DNA of 64,000 nucleotides, from assembly GCA_964432875.1 (NCBI GenBank), contig CAYSPJ010000001.1:1-64000 (forward strand), read 5' to 3'. Positions 41,185 through 50,119 of this stretch are shown here, piece by piece (the first letter of the stretch is position 1; every line of letters starts with the position of its first letter). This stretch comes from JACJYE01 sp964432875 (GTDB lineage Bacteria; Bacteroidota; Bacteroidia; Chitinophagales; Saprospiraceae). The notes under the pieces were generated by a model that was not told the origin of the DNA, made no database searches, and saw nothing but the letters and a program-made list of their open reading frames with translations. The translations under genes and the position numbers were made by a program.

Positions 41185-42390
41185 CTACAACTCCCCCGTC
41201 TCAATCACAACCGATTCAGCTAAGGTCCGGTGTACCGGGCATTTGGCCGCAATCTCGATCAAGCGCCGGCGCTGTTCCTCATTCAGGTCACCAATCAATT
41301 CGATTTTTTTGGCGATGTGGTTTACCATGCCCATCTTACCGTTGTCCAATTTGACATCTTCGGCATGTTTGCGGGCATAGGAAAGATAGACGAACACCTC
41401 TTTTAAAGCCCAGCCTTTGCGCTCGGCATACATTTTAATGGTCATAGCCGTGCAGGCGCCAAGCGATGCATTTAGCAGTTCATAAGGAGAAAAGCCCAGG
41501 TCGTCTCCTCCTATTTTCGCTGGCTCATCAGCCAGGATGGCGTGGCGGCCGTTGGAGATTTTAGTGGTGAACTTGTTTTCCAGATCGAGATGGGTGGCCA
41601 CCTGCTCTCCTTTGGTCGAGAGCAGCTTTTCTGCAGGTTTTTCCAGATATCGGCCTACCCAAGCGCCAATCACCGCTGCCACGTAGTTGCTGTCATCCCG
41701 ATTGCTCAGGAGGTGGTCGGCCCCATCTAGCGATACAAAGCTCTTGGGGTGAAAAGCGGCCTGATACAGCTTGGCCGCATTTTCGATCCCCACGATGGCA
41801 TCCTGAGGCGAGTGTAAGATCAACAGCGGCTTGCGGAGTTTTTTGACCACTTCCAAGACTCGGTTGGCCTTGATATCCTCAACAAATTGCTTTTTGATGG
41901 TGAAGGGGCGCCCACCGATATGGACTAAGGCCTCGCCACGTGCAACGATTTCCGGCAGATCTTCCTGAAACAGATGCGCCACGTGTGCAGCCTCAGCCGG
42001 CGCTCCGATTACGGCCACGGCCTGGATGGCGGGCAATTGTACCGAAGCCATCAAGACGGCCGCTCCGCCAAGCGAATGGCCGACCAAAAGCGAGGGCATC
42101 TGATAGTGTTGGGCCAAATACTCGCTCACCTCGACGAGGTCCTGGACATTGGCCGAGAAATTAGTTTCAGAAAAATCGCCTTCGCTGCGCCCCAAGCCCG
42201 TGAAGTCGAAACGCACCACCCCGAAGCCGTGGTTGGCCAGCTCGCGGCTGATGTTGCGCACCGGGCCAAAATCACTGGTACAGGTGAAGCAGTGGGCAAA
42301 GATGGCGTACTGCCGCGGGCGCCGCCCGGCAGGAAGCTCCAATACGGCATGGAGTTGTTCTCCTCTGGAGTTGGTAATTTCGAGTTGCAT
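41185..42390 (-). CDS. Alpha/beta-hydrolase fused to OsmC-like peroxidase domain
   Basis: A 401-residue bifunctional protein. Residues about 1-250 form an alpha/beta hydrolase with the nucleophile elbow GHSLGG (serine near residue 104), DGADHLL carrying the likely catalytic histidine, and an aspartate in SPQDAIV. Residues about 270-401 form an OsmC/Ohr domain with two redox cysteines, in SLGACTAMTIKMYAERKGW and KCPVHRTL, that reduce organic hydroperoxides with thiols. This fusion is a known architecture. The combination suggests release of peroxidised acyl groups followed by reduction, which is inference. Met at 42390 starts the hydrolase (MQLEITNSRGEQL); the frame is open to 42492. Confidence 0.88.
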   Translation of the reverse strand: MQLEITNSRGEQLHAVLELPAGRRPRQYAIFAHCFTCTSDFGPVRNISRELANHGFGVVRFDFTGLGRSEGDFSETNFSANVQDLVEVSEYLAQHYQMPSLLVGHSLGGAAVLMASVQLPAIQAVAVIGAPAEAAHVAHLFQEDLPEIVARGEALVHIGGRPFTIKKQFVEDIKANRVLEVVKKLRKPLLILHSPQDAIVGIENAAKLYQAAFHPKSFVSLDGADHLLSNRDDSNYVAAVIGAWVGRYLEKPAEKLLSTKGEQVATHLDLENKFTTKISNGRHAILADEPAKIGGDDLGFSPYELLNASLGACTAMTIKMYAERKGWALKEVFVYLSYARKHAEDVKLDNGKMGMVNHIAKKIELIGDLNEEQRRRLIEIAAKCPVHRTLAESVVIETGEL

Positions 42391-42508
42391 AGAGTTTGAT
42401 AGTTTTGCGATAATAACTGCGCCACCTCGAATGGCAAAGGGGCCAAGGCCCAGCAGTGTTAAAAAATCTTCCCATACTGCAAAAACAAGCAATCCTGAGG
42501 AGGGAATC

Positions 42509-43981
42509 CTACCCCGGCTTGCTCCCCTCAGGCTTGACCGCCTTCAACCCCAAGCCCTCCCCTGTTTTCAGCATCAGCGCATAAGCCTGCTCGTAGTCAT
42601 TCTCGATTTCCCCATCGAGGATCGCCTCGCGGATGGCATTCTTGATGATACCTACTTCTTTAGAGGGCGGGATGCCGAAAGTCTCCATGATAAGCTCGCC
42701 AGAGACGGGCGGCTGCCATTTGCGCAGGTGGTCTTTCTCTTCAATCTCCTTCAGGCGTTCGCGCACCAACTCATAGTTTTCCAGGTAGCGTTTGACCTTA
42801 TTGGGGTTTTTAGAGGTGATGTCTGCTTCGCAGAGCAGCATGAGGTCGTCGATGTCATCTCCCGCATCGAAGAGCAGGCGGCGGATAGCCGAGTCGGTGA
42901 TATTCTCTTTAGTGACGCTGATGGGGCGCAGATGCAGGCGCACGAGCTTCTGCACATACTTCATCTTGGCATCGGTAGGCAGGCGCAGGTTGCTGAATAT
43001 CCTGGGCACCATAGCGGCACCCAACACTTCGTGGCCATGAAAAGTCCAGCCCTGCTCGGGATGGAAGCGCTTGGTGGGAGGCTTGGCAATATCGTGCAGG
43101 ATGGCGCTCCAACGCAACCAGAGGTCTTTGGTTTTAAGGCTCAGATTGTCCAGCACCTGCAGGGTGTGGTAAAAGTTGTCTTTATGTGCCCAGCCATTGC
43201 GTACCTCCACGCCTTTCAGCGCATTCATCTCCGGGAAGATGAGCGCCAGAAGGCCGGTATCCATGAGCAGCTTAAAGCCCACGGAAGGTTGGTCCGATAG
43301 GATGATCTTGTTCAACTCCGTGGTGATGCGCTCCTTGGAGATAATGTGGATGCGATCGCGATAAGCGGAGATAGCGGCCAGGGTTTCTGCCTCGATTTCA
43401 AAGCCCAGCTGGGTAGCAAAACGGATGGCCCGCATCATGCGCAGGGGGTCATCGGAAAAGGTCTTGCCCGGCTCCAGGGGTGTTTTGATGATTTTGGACT
43501 CCAGGTGGCTCAAGCCATTGAAGGGGTCGATAATCATGCCGAAGTCCGCTTGGTTGAGGCTGGCAGCCAGGGCGTTGATGGTGAAATCGCGGCGGTTTTG
43601 GTCGTCTTCCAGGCTGCCTTCTTCCACTGTGGGCTTGCGAGAATCTGAGCGGTAAGACTCTTTGCGCGCGCCAACGAATTCAACCTCTAAATCCTTATGA
43701 CGCAACATAGCTGTGCCAAAGCGCTTGTAGACCGTGACCCTGGGGATAGGGCGCAAGCGGGCTGCCACCTCCTGCGCCAGGCGGATGCCGCTGCCCACGC
43801 AGACGATATCCATATCCTTGGAAGGGCGAGCCAATAGCCGGTCGCGGACGTAGCCACCCACCACATAAGCCGGGTATCCTAAGTCCCGGGCGGCTTCGCT
43901 GATGACTTCGAATATTTTGCGCTCGTAGGCTTGTATTTGAAAAACCAAAATCCGTCTGTTTAGGTAAACTGAATAAAGCAA
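42509..43981 (-). CDS. CCA-adding-type tRNA nucleotidyltransferase with HD domain
   Basis: A 490-residue class II polynucleotide nucleotidyltransferase. The head domain has YVVGGYVRDRLLARPSKDMDIVCVG with the metal-binding DxD (about 54-57), then RRDFTINALA and the neck-domain FSDDPLRMMRAIRFATQLGF. The C-terminal part has an HD phosphohydrolase motif (HDIAKPPTKRFHP near 312-324). It adds or repairs the 3' CCA of tRNAs; separate A-adding or poly(A) activity cannot be excluded from sequence. The first ~17 residues precede the conserved domain, so a slightly later start is possible. It ends 118 bases before the hydrolase-OsmC start. Confidence 0.9.
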   Translation of the reverse strand: MLYSVYLNRRILVFQIQAYERKIFEVISEAARDLGYPAYVVGGYVRDRLLARPSKDMDIVCVGSGIRLAQEVAARLRPIPRVTVYKRFGTAMLRHKDLEVEFVGARKESYRSDSRKPTVEEGSLEDDQNRRDFTINALAASLNQADFGMIIDPFNGLSHLESKIIKTPLEPGKTFSDDPLRMMRAIRFATQLGFEIEAETLAAISAYRDRIHIISKERITTELNKIILSDQPSVGFKLLMDTGLLALIFPEMNALKGVEVRNGWAHKDNFYHTLQVLDNLSLKTKDLWLRWSAILHDIAKPPTKRFHPEQGWTFHGHEVLGAAMVPRIFSNLRLPTDAKMKYVQKLVRLHLRPISVTKENITDSAIRRLLFDAGDDIDDLMLLCEADITSKNPNKVKRYLENYELVRERLKEIEEKDHLRKWQPPVSGELIMETFGIPPSKEVGIIKNAIREAILDGEIENDYEQAYALMLKTGEGLGLKAVKPEGSKPG

Positions 43982-44010
43982 AGCGGCACGGCGCTTGATG
44001 CGGCCCTGCC

Positions 44011-45012
44011 TTAGTGATAGGAGGCTGCCGCCACTTCGCTATACAATTCTTCTATTTCATCCAGGATGGCGTAGAGCGCCTCCGGAGTATCTTCCGTCAC
44101 CAAACGCTTGCGGAAGTCCTTGATGCCGGCATAGCCCCGGAAATAGTTGGTGTAATGCCGGCGCATCTCCAGCACCCCGAGCTTGAAGCCCTTCCATTCG
44201 ATGGAGCGCCGCAAGTGCTCCCGGGCGGCATCCACCCGTTCGCTGGTGGTAGGCGGAGGAAGCAGCTCGCCGGTCTGCATATAGTGCTTGATCTCGCGGA
44301 AAACCCAGGGGTAACCGATACTGGCACGGCCGATCATGATCCCGTCCACCCCATAGCGATTGCGGTATTCCACGGCTTTCTGGGGGCTATCGATATCGCC
44401 GTTGCCGAAAACCGGGATATGGATGCGGGGGTTTTCCTTGATCTTGCCAATCATCGTCCAATCCGCTTCACCTTTATACATCTGCTTGCGGGTCCGGCCG
44501 TGGATAGAGATAGCCTTGATGCCCACATCCTGCAGGCGCTCGACCACCTCTTCGATGAAAATAGTCTTTTCATCCCAGCCCAAGCGCGTTTTGACCGTGA
44601 CGGGCAGCTCGGTGGAATTGACCACGGCTTTGGTCAGGCTGACCATTTTGTCGATATCCTGGAGGATGCCGGCGCCCGCCATTTTACAAACAACCTTAGA
44701 AACCGGGCAGCCATAGTTGATGTCGAGCACTTCCGGCTTGGCTTGCTCCACGATTTCGGCGGCACGCATCATCGAGTCATACTCAGCTCCAAAAATCTGG
44801 ATTCCGATGGGGCGCTCATAATCGTATATATCAAGCTTTTGCACGCTTTTTTCAGCATCGCGGATAAGGCCCTCCACCGAAATGAATTCGGTATACATCA
44901 TATCACAGCCCTGCTGTTTGCACAACGCCCGGAAGGGCGGATCGCTCACGTCTTCCATCGGCGCCAGCAAAAGCGGGAACTCCCCAATCTCGATATTTCC
45001 AATTTTAACCAT
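44011..45012 (-). CDS. dusB: tRNA dihydrouridine synthase DusB
   Basis: A 333-residue FMN-dependent TIM-barrel enzyme that reduces uridines in the tRNA D-loop using NADPH. The N-terminus PLLLAPMEDVSDPPFRALCKQQGCD and the catalytic cysteine C102 in DINYGCPVSKVV are diagnostic, with VKTRLGWDE, SIHGRTRKQMYKGEADW, FGNGDI and IMIGRASIGYPWVF following in order. It has a full promoter 28 bases upstream. The CCA-transferase gene starts 29 bases downstream of its stop codon, so the two tRNA-modifying genes are probably one operon. Confidence 0.95.
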   Translation of the reverse strand: MVKIGNIEIGEFPLLLAPMEDVSDPPFRALCKQQGCDMMYTEFISVEGLIRDAEKSVQKLDIYDYERPIGIQIFGAEYDSMMRAAEIVEQAKPEVLDINYGCPVSKVVCKMAGAGILQDIDKMVSLTKAVVNSTELPVTVKTRLGWDEKTIFIEEVVERLQDVGIKAISIHGRTRKQMYKGEADWTMIGKIKENPRIHIPVFGNGDIDSPQKAVEYRNRYGVDGIMIGRASIGYPWVFREIKHYMQTGELLPPPTTSERVDAAREHLRRSIEWKGFKLGVLEMRRHYTNYFRGYAGIKDFRKRLVTEDTPEALYAILDEIEELYSEVAAASYH

Positions 45013-45040
45013 TCGTATATCTGTATCTTGCTTTAGCCTG

Positions 45041-45070
45041 CAAAGTTAATGAAAAGGCTCACACCACAAA
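45041..45070 (-). promoter_or_regulatory. Promoter of dusB
   Basis: On the minus strand, TTTG (45067-45070), an 18-base spacer and TAACTTTG (45041-45048). This is a full match to the Bacteroidota consensus, 28 bases before the start codon. Confidence 0.75.
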
Positions 45071-45155
45071 AACACCTGTAAAAATAAAGGGTTCCTCAGC
45101 GATGCATTTTGGTATAATTATCGACAAAATAATACCGTCGGCACGGATAAAGTTA

Positions 45156-45163
45156 TAATTTTG
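45156..45163 (+). promoter_or_regulatory. -7 element upstream of nhaD
   Basis: TAATTTTG fits TAnnTTTG, 63 bases before the start at 45227. No TTG is present at the usual spacing. Confidence 0.35.
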
Positions 45164-45226
45164 CCCGCCGTTAAGCAGCCTATATCCCGATATCAAACTT
45201 GTAAACACTAATAATATATAATCTCC

Positions 45227-46627
45227 ATGCTAACCGCCATCATCCTCAGCTTCATCCTTGGGTATCTGATCATCGTATTTGAACACCCCTTAAGGCTGGA
45301 CAAAACTGTACCCGCTCTGATCATGGCAGCGCTGTGTTGGGCATTGCTCGCAGTAGGTTTCAACAATGGCTGGATATCTGTTGTGGATGCTCATGATCAC
45401 GTCTTCAGCCTGAACGGCTTAGTCGGGGGCCAGGGCCCGGAATTTGAACATGCGGAGGAAGGTTTTGTCAATACCCTGCTCCACCACATGGGCAAGACGG
45501 CTGAGATCCTGATTTTCTTGATCGGCGCGATGACGATTGTTGAAATCATCGACTTGCATCGTGGTTTTGATGTGCTGAAAACTTATGTGAGGACCAGAAA
45601 CAAAAAAAAGCTGCTGTGGATTATCGGCATCCTGGCTTTCATCCTTTCAGCCATTATTGACAACCTGACCGCCACCATCGTACTGGTCACGCTGCTGCGC
45701 AAGCTTATCGCTGACCGTACCGAGCGCATCTGGTTTATCTCTTTGGCGGTGATAGCCGCCAACGCTGGCGGGGCCTGGTCGCCTATTGGCGATGTGACCA
45801 CCACCATGCTCTGGATCAGCCGGAAAGTCTCGGCGATGGGCCTGATTGAAAACCTGGTGGTCCCTTCTATCGCCTGTTTTGCGATACCCTTCTTGTTCAG
45901 CATGTTCCTACCTGCCTTCAAAGGAAACATTACGATGAACGAACAAGAGGACTATTCCAAAGAACACAAGTTGCTCAGCAGCAAAACGATGCTTATCCTG
46001 GGGTTGAGCGCCATTGTTTTTGTCCCGGTATTCAAAACCCTCACCCACCTGCCGCCTTACCTCGGCATGATGCTCAGCTTAGGGATCGTCTGGCTGGTTT
46101 CTGAATACATCCACCCTGAAGAAAATTTTACCGAGGAACGTCGGCACCTCTACTCGGCACATAAAGCGCTGGGGCGCATCGAGATGTCCAGCATCCTGTT
46201 TTTCCTGGGCATACTCATGGCCGTAAGCGCCCTGGAAAGCCTGGTCTTTGGCAGCGTCATGCACGAGGGGCAGGAAATACAAGTCGGTACCCTGCGTTAT
46301 GTTGCAGAGTGGCTGGATACCGTTGTGCCCAGCCAGGATGTGGTAGTGGTCTTGCTGGGCTTTGTCTCCGCCGCTATAGACAACGTACCGCTTGTAGCCG
46401 CTTCAATGGGGATGTACGACTTGCCAATGGATTCTAAGCTCTGGCATTTCGTTGCTTATGCAGCCGGTACCGGAGGCAGTATGCTGATTATCGGTTCGGC
46501 AGCCGGCGTAGCCGCCATGGGCATGGAACGCATTGATTTCATTTGGTATCTGAAAAAGATTTCCTGGCTGGCTTTGGTTGGCTTCCTGGCTGGAGCAGCG
46601 GTTTTTTTGGCACTCCAAGCTCTGTAG
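45227..46627 (+). CDS. nhaD: Na+/H+ antiporter NhaD
   Basis: A 466-residue polytopic inner-membrane protein of the NhaD family (ion transporter superfamily) with about 12 hydrophobic segments. Conserved intramembrane patterns include FLIGAMTIVEIIDLHRGFDV, ILSAIIDNLTATIVLVTLLRKL with the ion-site Asp and Thr, AANAGGAWSPIGDVTTTMLWI, and FVSAAIDNVPLVAASMGMYDL near the C-terminus. It exports Na+ or Li+ in exchange for protons, consistent with a salt-exposed habitat. It is divergent from dusB. A small lipoprotein gene follows after 39 bases. Confidence 0.93.
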   Translation: MLTAIILSFILGYLIIVFEHPLRLDKTVPALIMAALCWALLAVGFNNGWISVVDAHDHVFSLNGLVGGQGPEFEHAEEGFVNTLLHHMGKTAEILIFLIGAMTIVEIIDLHRGFDVLKTYVRTRNKKKLLWIIGILAFILSAIIDNLTATIVLVTLLRKLIADRTERIWFISLAVIAANAGGAWSPIGDVTTTMLWISRKVSAMGLIENLVVPSIACFAIPFLFSMFLPAFKGNITMNEQEDYSKEHKLLSSKTMLILGLSAIVFVPVFKTLTHLPPYLGMMLSLGIVWLVSEYIHPEENFTEERRHLYSAHKALGRIEMSSILFFLGILMAVSALESLVFGSVMHEGQEIQVGTLRYVAEWLDTVVPSQDVVVVLLGFVSAAIDNVPLVAASMGMYDLPMDSKLWHFVAYAAGTGGSMLIIGSAAGVAAMGMERIDFIWYLKKISWLALVGFLAGAAVFLALQAL

Positions 46628-46666
46628 CAAAAGGTTAATTCGGGAAAGCCCGACAAAACATATACT

Positions 46667-47041
46667 ATGACTCAGAAAATCAGTGTTTCGGCAGTATTGG
46701 CACTTTTGCTTTTTGCTTGTGCGCCAGGCAACGAGAAAATGCTTTGCGGCCAGTGGCAAGGTATCGTCGTACTGGAAAATGGCGACTCGCTGGAGATCGA
46801 CCCTTCGGTCATCAAGATAAGCTTCAATGAGCACAATGGCTATACTTATGCCAGTACGCTCAACTATCAGGAGGCCGGCACTTTCTACGCTGATGCCAAG
46901 TACCTCTACACCACCGACACCCTCAACCAGGCGACTACAGAAAAAGCAGTCGAAATCGTCATGCTCACCGAAGATTCTTTGTTTTTGAAAATGAGCGATG
47001 CTGGCCAAGAGCGTTTGCTGAAGCTGGTAAAAACTAAATAG
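46667..47041 (+). CDS. Small lipoprotein of unknown function
   Basis: A 124-residue protein with a lipoprotein signal (VLALLLFAC, lipobox C18). The mature part is a beta-rich domain of about 100 residues (LCGQWQGIVVLENGDSLEIDPSVIKISFNEHNGYTYASTLNYQEAGTFYADAKYLYTTDT). It looks like the lipocalin-type or META-like fold seen in many Bacteroidota lipoproteins: GxWxG at the start, then paired strands ending EDSLFLKM. I do not recognise a named family. It is probably co-transcribed with nhaD. Confidence 0.65.
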   Translation: MTQKISVSAVLALLLFACAPGNEKMLCGQWQGIVVLENGDSLEIDPSVIKISFNEHNGYTYASTLNYQEAGTFYADAKYLYTTDTLNQATTEKAVEIVMLTEDSLFLKMSDAGQERLLKLVKTK

Positions 47042-47068
47042 GGTCTGTCTTTATAGACCGATAGCTCC

Positions 47069-48550
47069 TCACGCCATCATCACTACCCCTTCCCTCCGGC
47101 GGTCGGCAGCTGCCGACCAGCCTTTGCCAAATCGGTAAACTGCATTCACGCCACCGAAGAACAGCGAGAGGTCTTCCCAGTTTTTGACCGGCGTATCTTT
47201 GAGCTCACGGGCAAGCAAGTTAGGGAAGCCCGGCTCCAGGTGAAAACACGCGCCGTCGAAATGGGTACGGGGAGCGGCGACCGCTTCCTCCAATGGCAAG
47301 CCGTGCCCGGCCAACAGGTAAAGCACCTGCCCAATTGCCGTAGCGATACGCCCGGCACCGCTGCTGCCCAAAACGCCCTGCAACTGATTAGATCCATCAA
47401 AAAGAAGAGTCGGCGCCATCATGGAAGGCAGGCGCTGACCAACTTCCCACGAATGGAATCCGCCGGGCAACAAGGCCGCTTCGCCCAGCATATTGTTGAG
47501 CTGGATATCCGTATTGGCCACAAAATAGCCACAGCCCTCGCCATTGGTAGCTGTAAATGCCGCCGCGTTGCCTTGTTTATCCTTGATGCTGAAGTGGGTA
47601 GTACTGCCCATCCGGGTGGCTAGCTGTACGGTCAGAGCCAGGCGTAGCTTCTCTGGATTGTTTCGGAACTGCCAGGCCTGCCGCTGGGCTTTCAGCCACA
47701 GGAAGGCATGCTGCGCGGAAAGATGCTCCGGCAGGGTACCATTTTGGGGCATCGAGGAAAGCAGGAAAGCCAGCGCAGTGCCTCCAATACTAGGCTGAGG
47801 GTTGACTAGTACTTTCTTGCCCCAGAAAGGGAGTGCCAAGGGCGCTCGCACTTCAGCCTGATAGCTCTCGAAATCCGCCCGGCTCAGATGGCCGCCTTGG
47901 GACTGATAATCAGCCGCGATCTTAGCGGCCACTTCCCCCCGATAGAAGGCAGCGGGCCCTTCGCTGACGAGGTAGTCGAGGAAATCGGCCAGTTGAGGCA
48001 TCTGTAGCAACTCGCCCTCCCCGATTAGTCTTCCATTGCGAAAGAACAGGCGCTGCCCTTCTTCGCGCAATTGTAAGATGGGGGCAAGCAACTGAAACAA
48101 CTGCCTTTGGAAAGGGATGACTGCTACCCCAGCCTTGGCTAATCCGATCGCGGGTTGAGCCAGCTCGCGCAGCGGTAAGCTCCCGAAGCGCCGGTGTAAC
48201 TCGAAAGCCCCCGCAACCGCCCCAGGCACAGCCGTAGCCCCCAGCCCCACTTGAAAAGCCTCGCGCGCATCGCCAAAGTCAACGTCGATCGGAAAAAAAT
48301 CCAGTTCTTTTGCCGGGCGTTTTTCAGCTGGAGACTGACAGAAGCCATCGATTAGCCAGGCTTGCCCTTCCTCAGCTGAATAGTAGTGGGCAAAAACACC
48401 TCCGCCTGCCGAAGACATACAGGGTTCGGCCACCCAGGAGGCGAAAAATGCAGCTACGGCAGCGTCTGCTGCGTTGCCACCAGCTTTGAGTATCTCAAAA
48501 GCGGCCTGAGCAGTCGCTACATGGCCCGCGGCAATAGCGATACTCATCAA
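47069..48550 (-). CDS. ggt: Gamma-glutamyltransferase family protein
   Basis: A 493-residue N-terminal nucleophile hydrolase of the gamma-glutamyltranspeptidase family, which cleaves or transfers gamma-glutamyl groups (for example from glutathione). The proenzyme cleavage site and nucleophile threonine are T317 in STTHFSI. The GNAADAAVA, SSAGGGVF and LGSSGAGRI motifs are in place. There is no signal peptide, unlike E. coli Ggt, so it is probably cytoplasmic and may be a capsule-type or other gamma-glutamyl hydrolase. Sequence is somewhat shorter than the 560-580 residues of classical enzymes. Its start overlaps the DUF4403 stop by four bases. Confidence 0.85.
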   Translation of the reverse strand: MMSIAIAAGHVATAQAAFEILKAGGNAADAAVAAFFASWVAEPCMSSAGGGVFAHYYSAEEGQAWLIDGFCQSPAEKRPAKELDFFPIDVDFGDAREAFQVGLGATAVPGAVAGAFELHRRFGSLPLRELAQPAIGLAKAGVAVIPFQRQLFQLLAPILQLREEGQRLFFRNGRLIGEGELLQMPQLADFLDYLVSEGPAAFYRGEVAAKIAADYQSQGGHLSRADFESYQAEVRAPLALPFWGKKVLVNPQPSIGGTALAFLLSSMPQNGTLPEHLSAQHAFLWLKAQRQAWQFRNNPEKLRLALTVQLATRMGSTTHFSIKDKQGNAAAFTATNGEGCGYFVANTDIQLNNMLGEAALLPGGFHSWEVGQRLPSMMAPTLLFDGSNQLQGVLGSSGAGRIATAIGQVLYLLAGHGLPLEEAVAAPRTHFDGACFHLEPGFPNLLARELKDTPVKNWEDLSLFFGGVNAVYRFGKGWSAAADRRREGVVMMA

Positions 48551-49914
48551 TGCAATCCTTTTACGTCGACATTAACCCGCCCTTTTAGCACCAGCTCCAC
48601 CGCGATGGATTCCGGTTTGAGGTAGGCATTCTGAATACCAAACTCCTGCAGCTCGCCTTTCAGGCTGATGCCCTCCGATATTTTGTAATCCCGCAATTGC
48701 TCTTGAAACTGTACCTGCATTTCCTTGAGGTTGTAATCCAGCAAAAAATTCATGTTTTCTTCGATTTTCTTTTTGATAGTGCTCTTTAGCAGCCAGCCTG
48801 CCGAGCGGGCCAGGAAGCTGCGGGTATCGAGGGTATAGTCCAGGTCACGGATATCAATGGTATTGAGGCGAGGGTCGTAAATTGGCTTGCCAACCAGATA
48901 GATGCTGCCGTTGTAGCTGCCCTGCAATACGGTATTGACCACCATCTTATCGCCCTGCCCATAGAGCTCGATATCTTTAATCGTCACGGAGCGCTTTCCC
49001 TGTGAAAAGGTTTCATTGACCAACTGCTGTTTGGCGATGCGCTCGGCCTCTTCGTAAGAAATATCCGTATTGATGTGCAGGGTGAAGCCCTCTAGCGCCT
49101 CTTGTTGAATCTGTAGCGGCGGCAACGGCGTAGGCCGGATGTCTTGCGGCCGACGGCCGACACGCACTTGGGGCTGACCTTCCACGAAAATATTGCTGCG
49201 GATGTAATGCCCTTTCATCGACAAGGGCGTCATACCGATAAGTTGAGGGTTGACCGTTAGCCAAGTGTTATACGCTTCGGAAATCAACATGGGCTGAAAC
49301 ATTTTTTTCCAAGTATCCTCCACCATTTCCCGCAGATTGAACTGCTCCTGCACCAGTTGATCGATATTGCGGCTGATAACCGTGCGGCTGTTCTTCAATA
49401 CTATATCGGCAATAAAACCGATCGGCAGGTTCATCGCGCCCATACGCAAACGGGGTTTTTGAGCCCAGTCAAAGCTCTCGATCTCCGTGAAGGTTCTGAT
49501 TTCCCAACTGCGGGAGATGTCGAAATTGGTTCGAAAGTTGAGCGTGAGCAGCCCGTCGGCCTCTACTTTACTGATGCCAAGATCGTACTTAATCCAAAGT
49601 TTTAGTGGCACCCGATACTTGATTAAGTTGCTGTCGATAGATAGGCGGATGTTTTCGCGCTTTTCAGCGCGGATCATCATGCGGTCGCCATCTTTGAGGT
49701 CTTTATCTTCATAAATCGCCCCCTGCAGCTGCTCATTTAAGGATTTTTCAAGCTCCCGCACATCAATCTCTACCGGAATATTGATTGCGGAGCTTTTTTC
49801 TTCATAAACCGTCTCGTATTGTTCCATAGGCCGTGAGGGTTGTTGTTGGGCGGTTTTGCAAGCGCCCCCTAGCATAACAGCCAGGGCTATGGTCATGGTT
49901 GAAAAGCGGTGCAT
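48547..49914 (-). CDS. DUF4403 family lipoprotein
   Basis: A 455-residue lipoprotein (signal ending LGGAC, lipobox C19) with the DUF4403 domain over nearly the whole mature length (INIPVEIDVRELEKSLNEQLQGAIYED near the start; RDLDYTLDTRSFLARSAGWLLKSTIKKKIEENM near residue 365). DUF4403 proteins have a tubular lipid-binding protein-like appearance with two repeated halves, suggesting a role in lipid or envelope transport, but this is unproven. It lies in one operon with ggt, overlapping by four bases. Confidence 0.85.
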   Translation of the reverse strand: MHRFSTMTIALAVMLGGACKTAQQQPSRPMEQYETVYEEKSSAINIPVEIDVRELEKSLNEQLQGAIYEDKDLKDGDRMMIRAEKRENIRLSIDSNLIKYRVPLKLWIKYDLGISKVEADGLLTLNFRTNFDISRSWEIRTFTEIESFDWAQKPRLRMGAMNLPIGFIADIVLKNSRTVISRNIDQLVQEQFNLREMVEDTWKKMFQPMLISEAYNTWLTVNPQLIGMTPLSMKGHYIRSNIFVEGQPQVRVGRRPQDIRPTPLPPLQIQQEALEGFTLHINTDISYEEAERIAKQQLVNETFSQGKRSVTIKDIELYGQGDKMVVNTVLQGSYNGSIYLVGKPIYDPRLNTIDIRDLDYTLDTRSFLARSAGWLLKSTIKKKIEENMNFLLDYNLKEMQVQFQEQLRDYKISEGISLKGELQEFGIQNAYLKPESIAVELVLKGRVNVDVKGLH

Positions 49915-50119
49915 ATTGCTGTTGATTTTGGATGTGAAGGTAATTTTTTTTTTGACGACTATCGAGTAAATCAGGAACGTAAGCGCGCTACGAAGCCCCT
50001 CCCCTGCTCAACCAGGGACACGGCATCGCTTCTCCACTACCGGATTCACCAAGCTACATATTAGCACATCCACACATTTACCTATATTGCGGGCGAATAA
50101 TCCAAAACAAAGCATCGCA

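Noticed and set aside
44014..45036. 340-residue plus-strand open frame
   Set aside because: Antisense to dusB, which has all family motifs and a matching promoter. The sequence shows no protein-like pattern.
47042..47068. Short hairpin GGTCT/AGACC between the small lipoprotein and ggt
   Set aside because: Only five base pairs with a seven-base loop and no T run; too weak to call a terminator.
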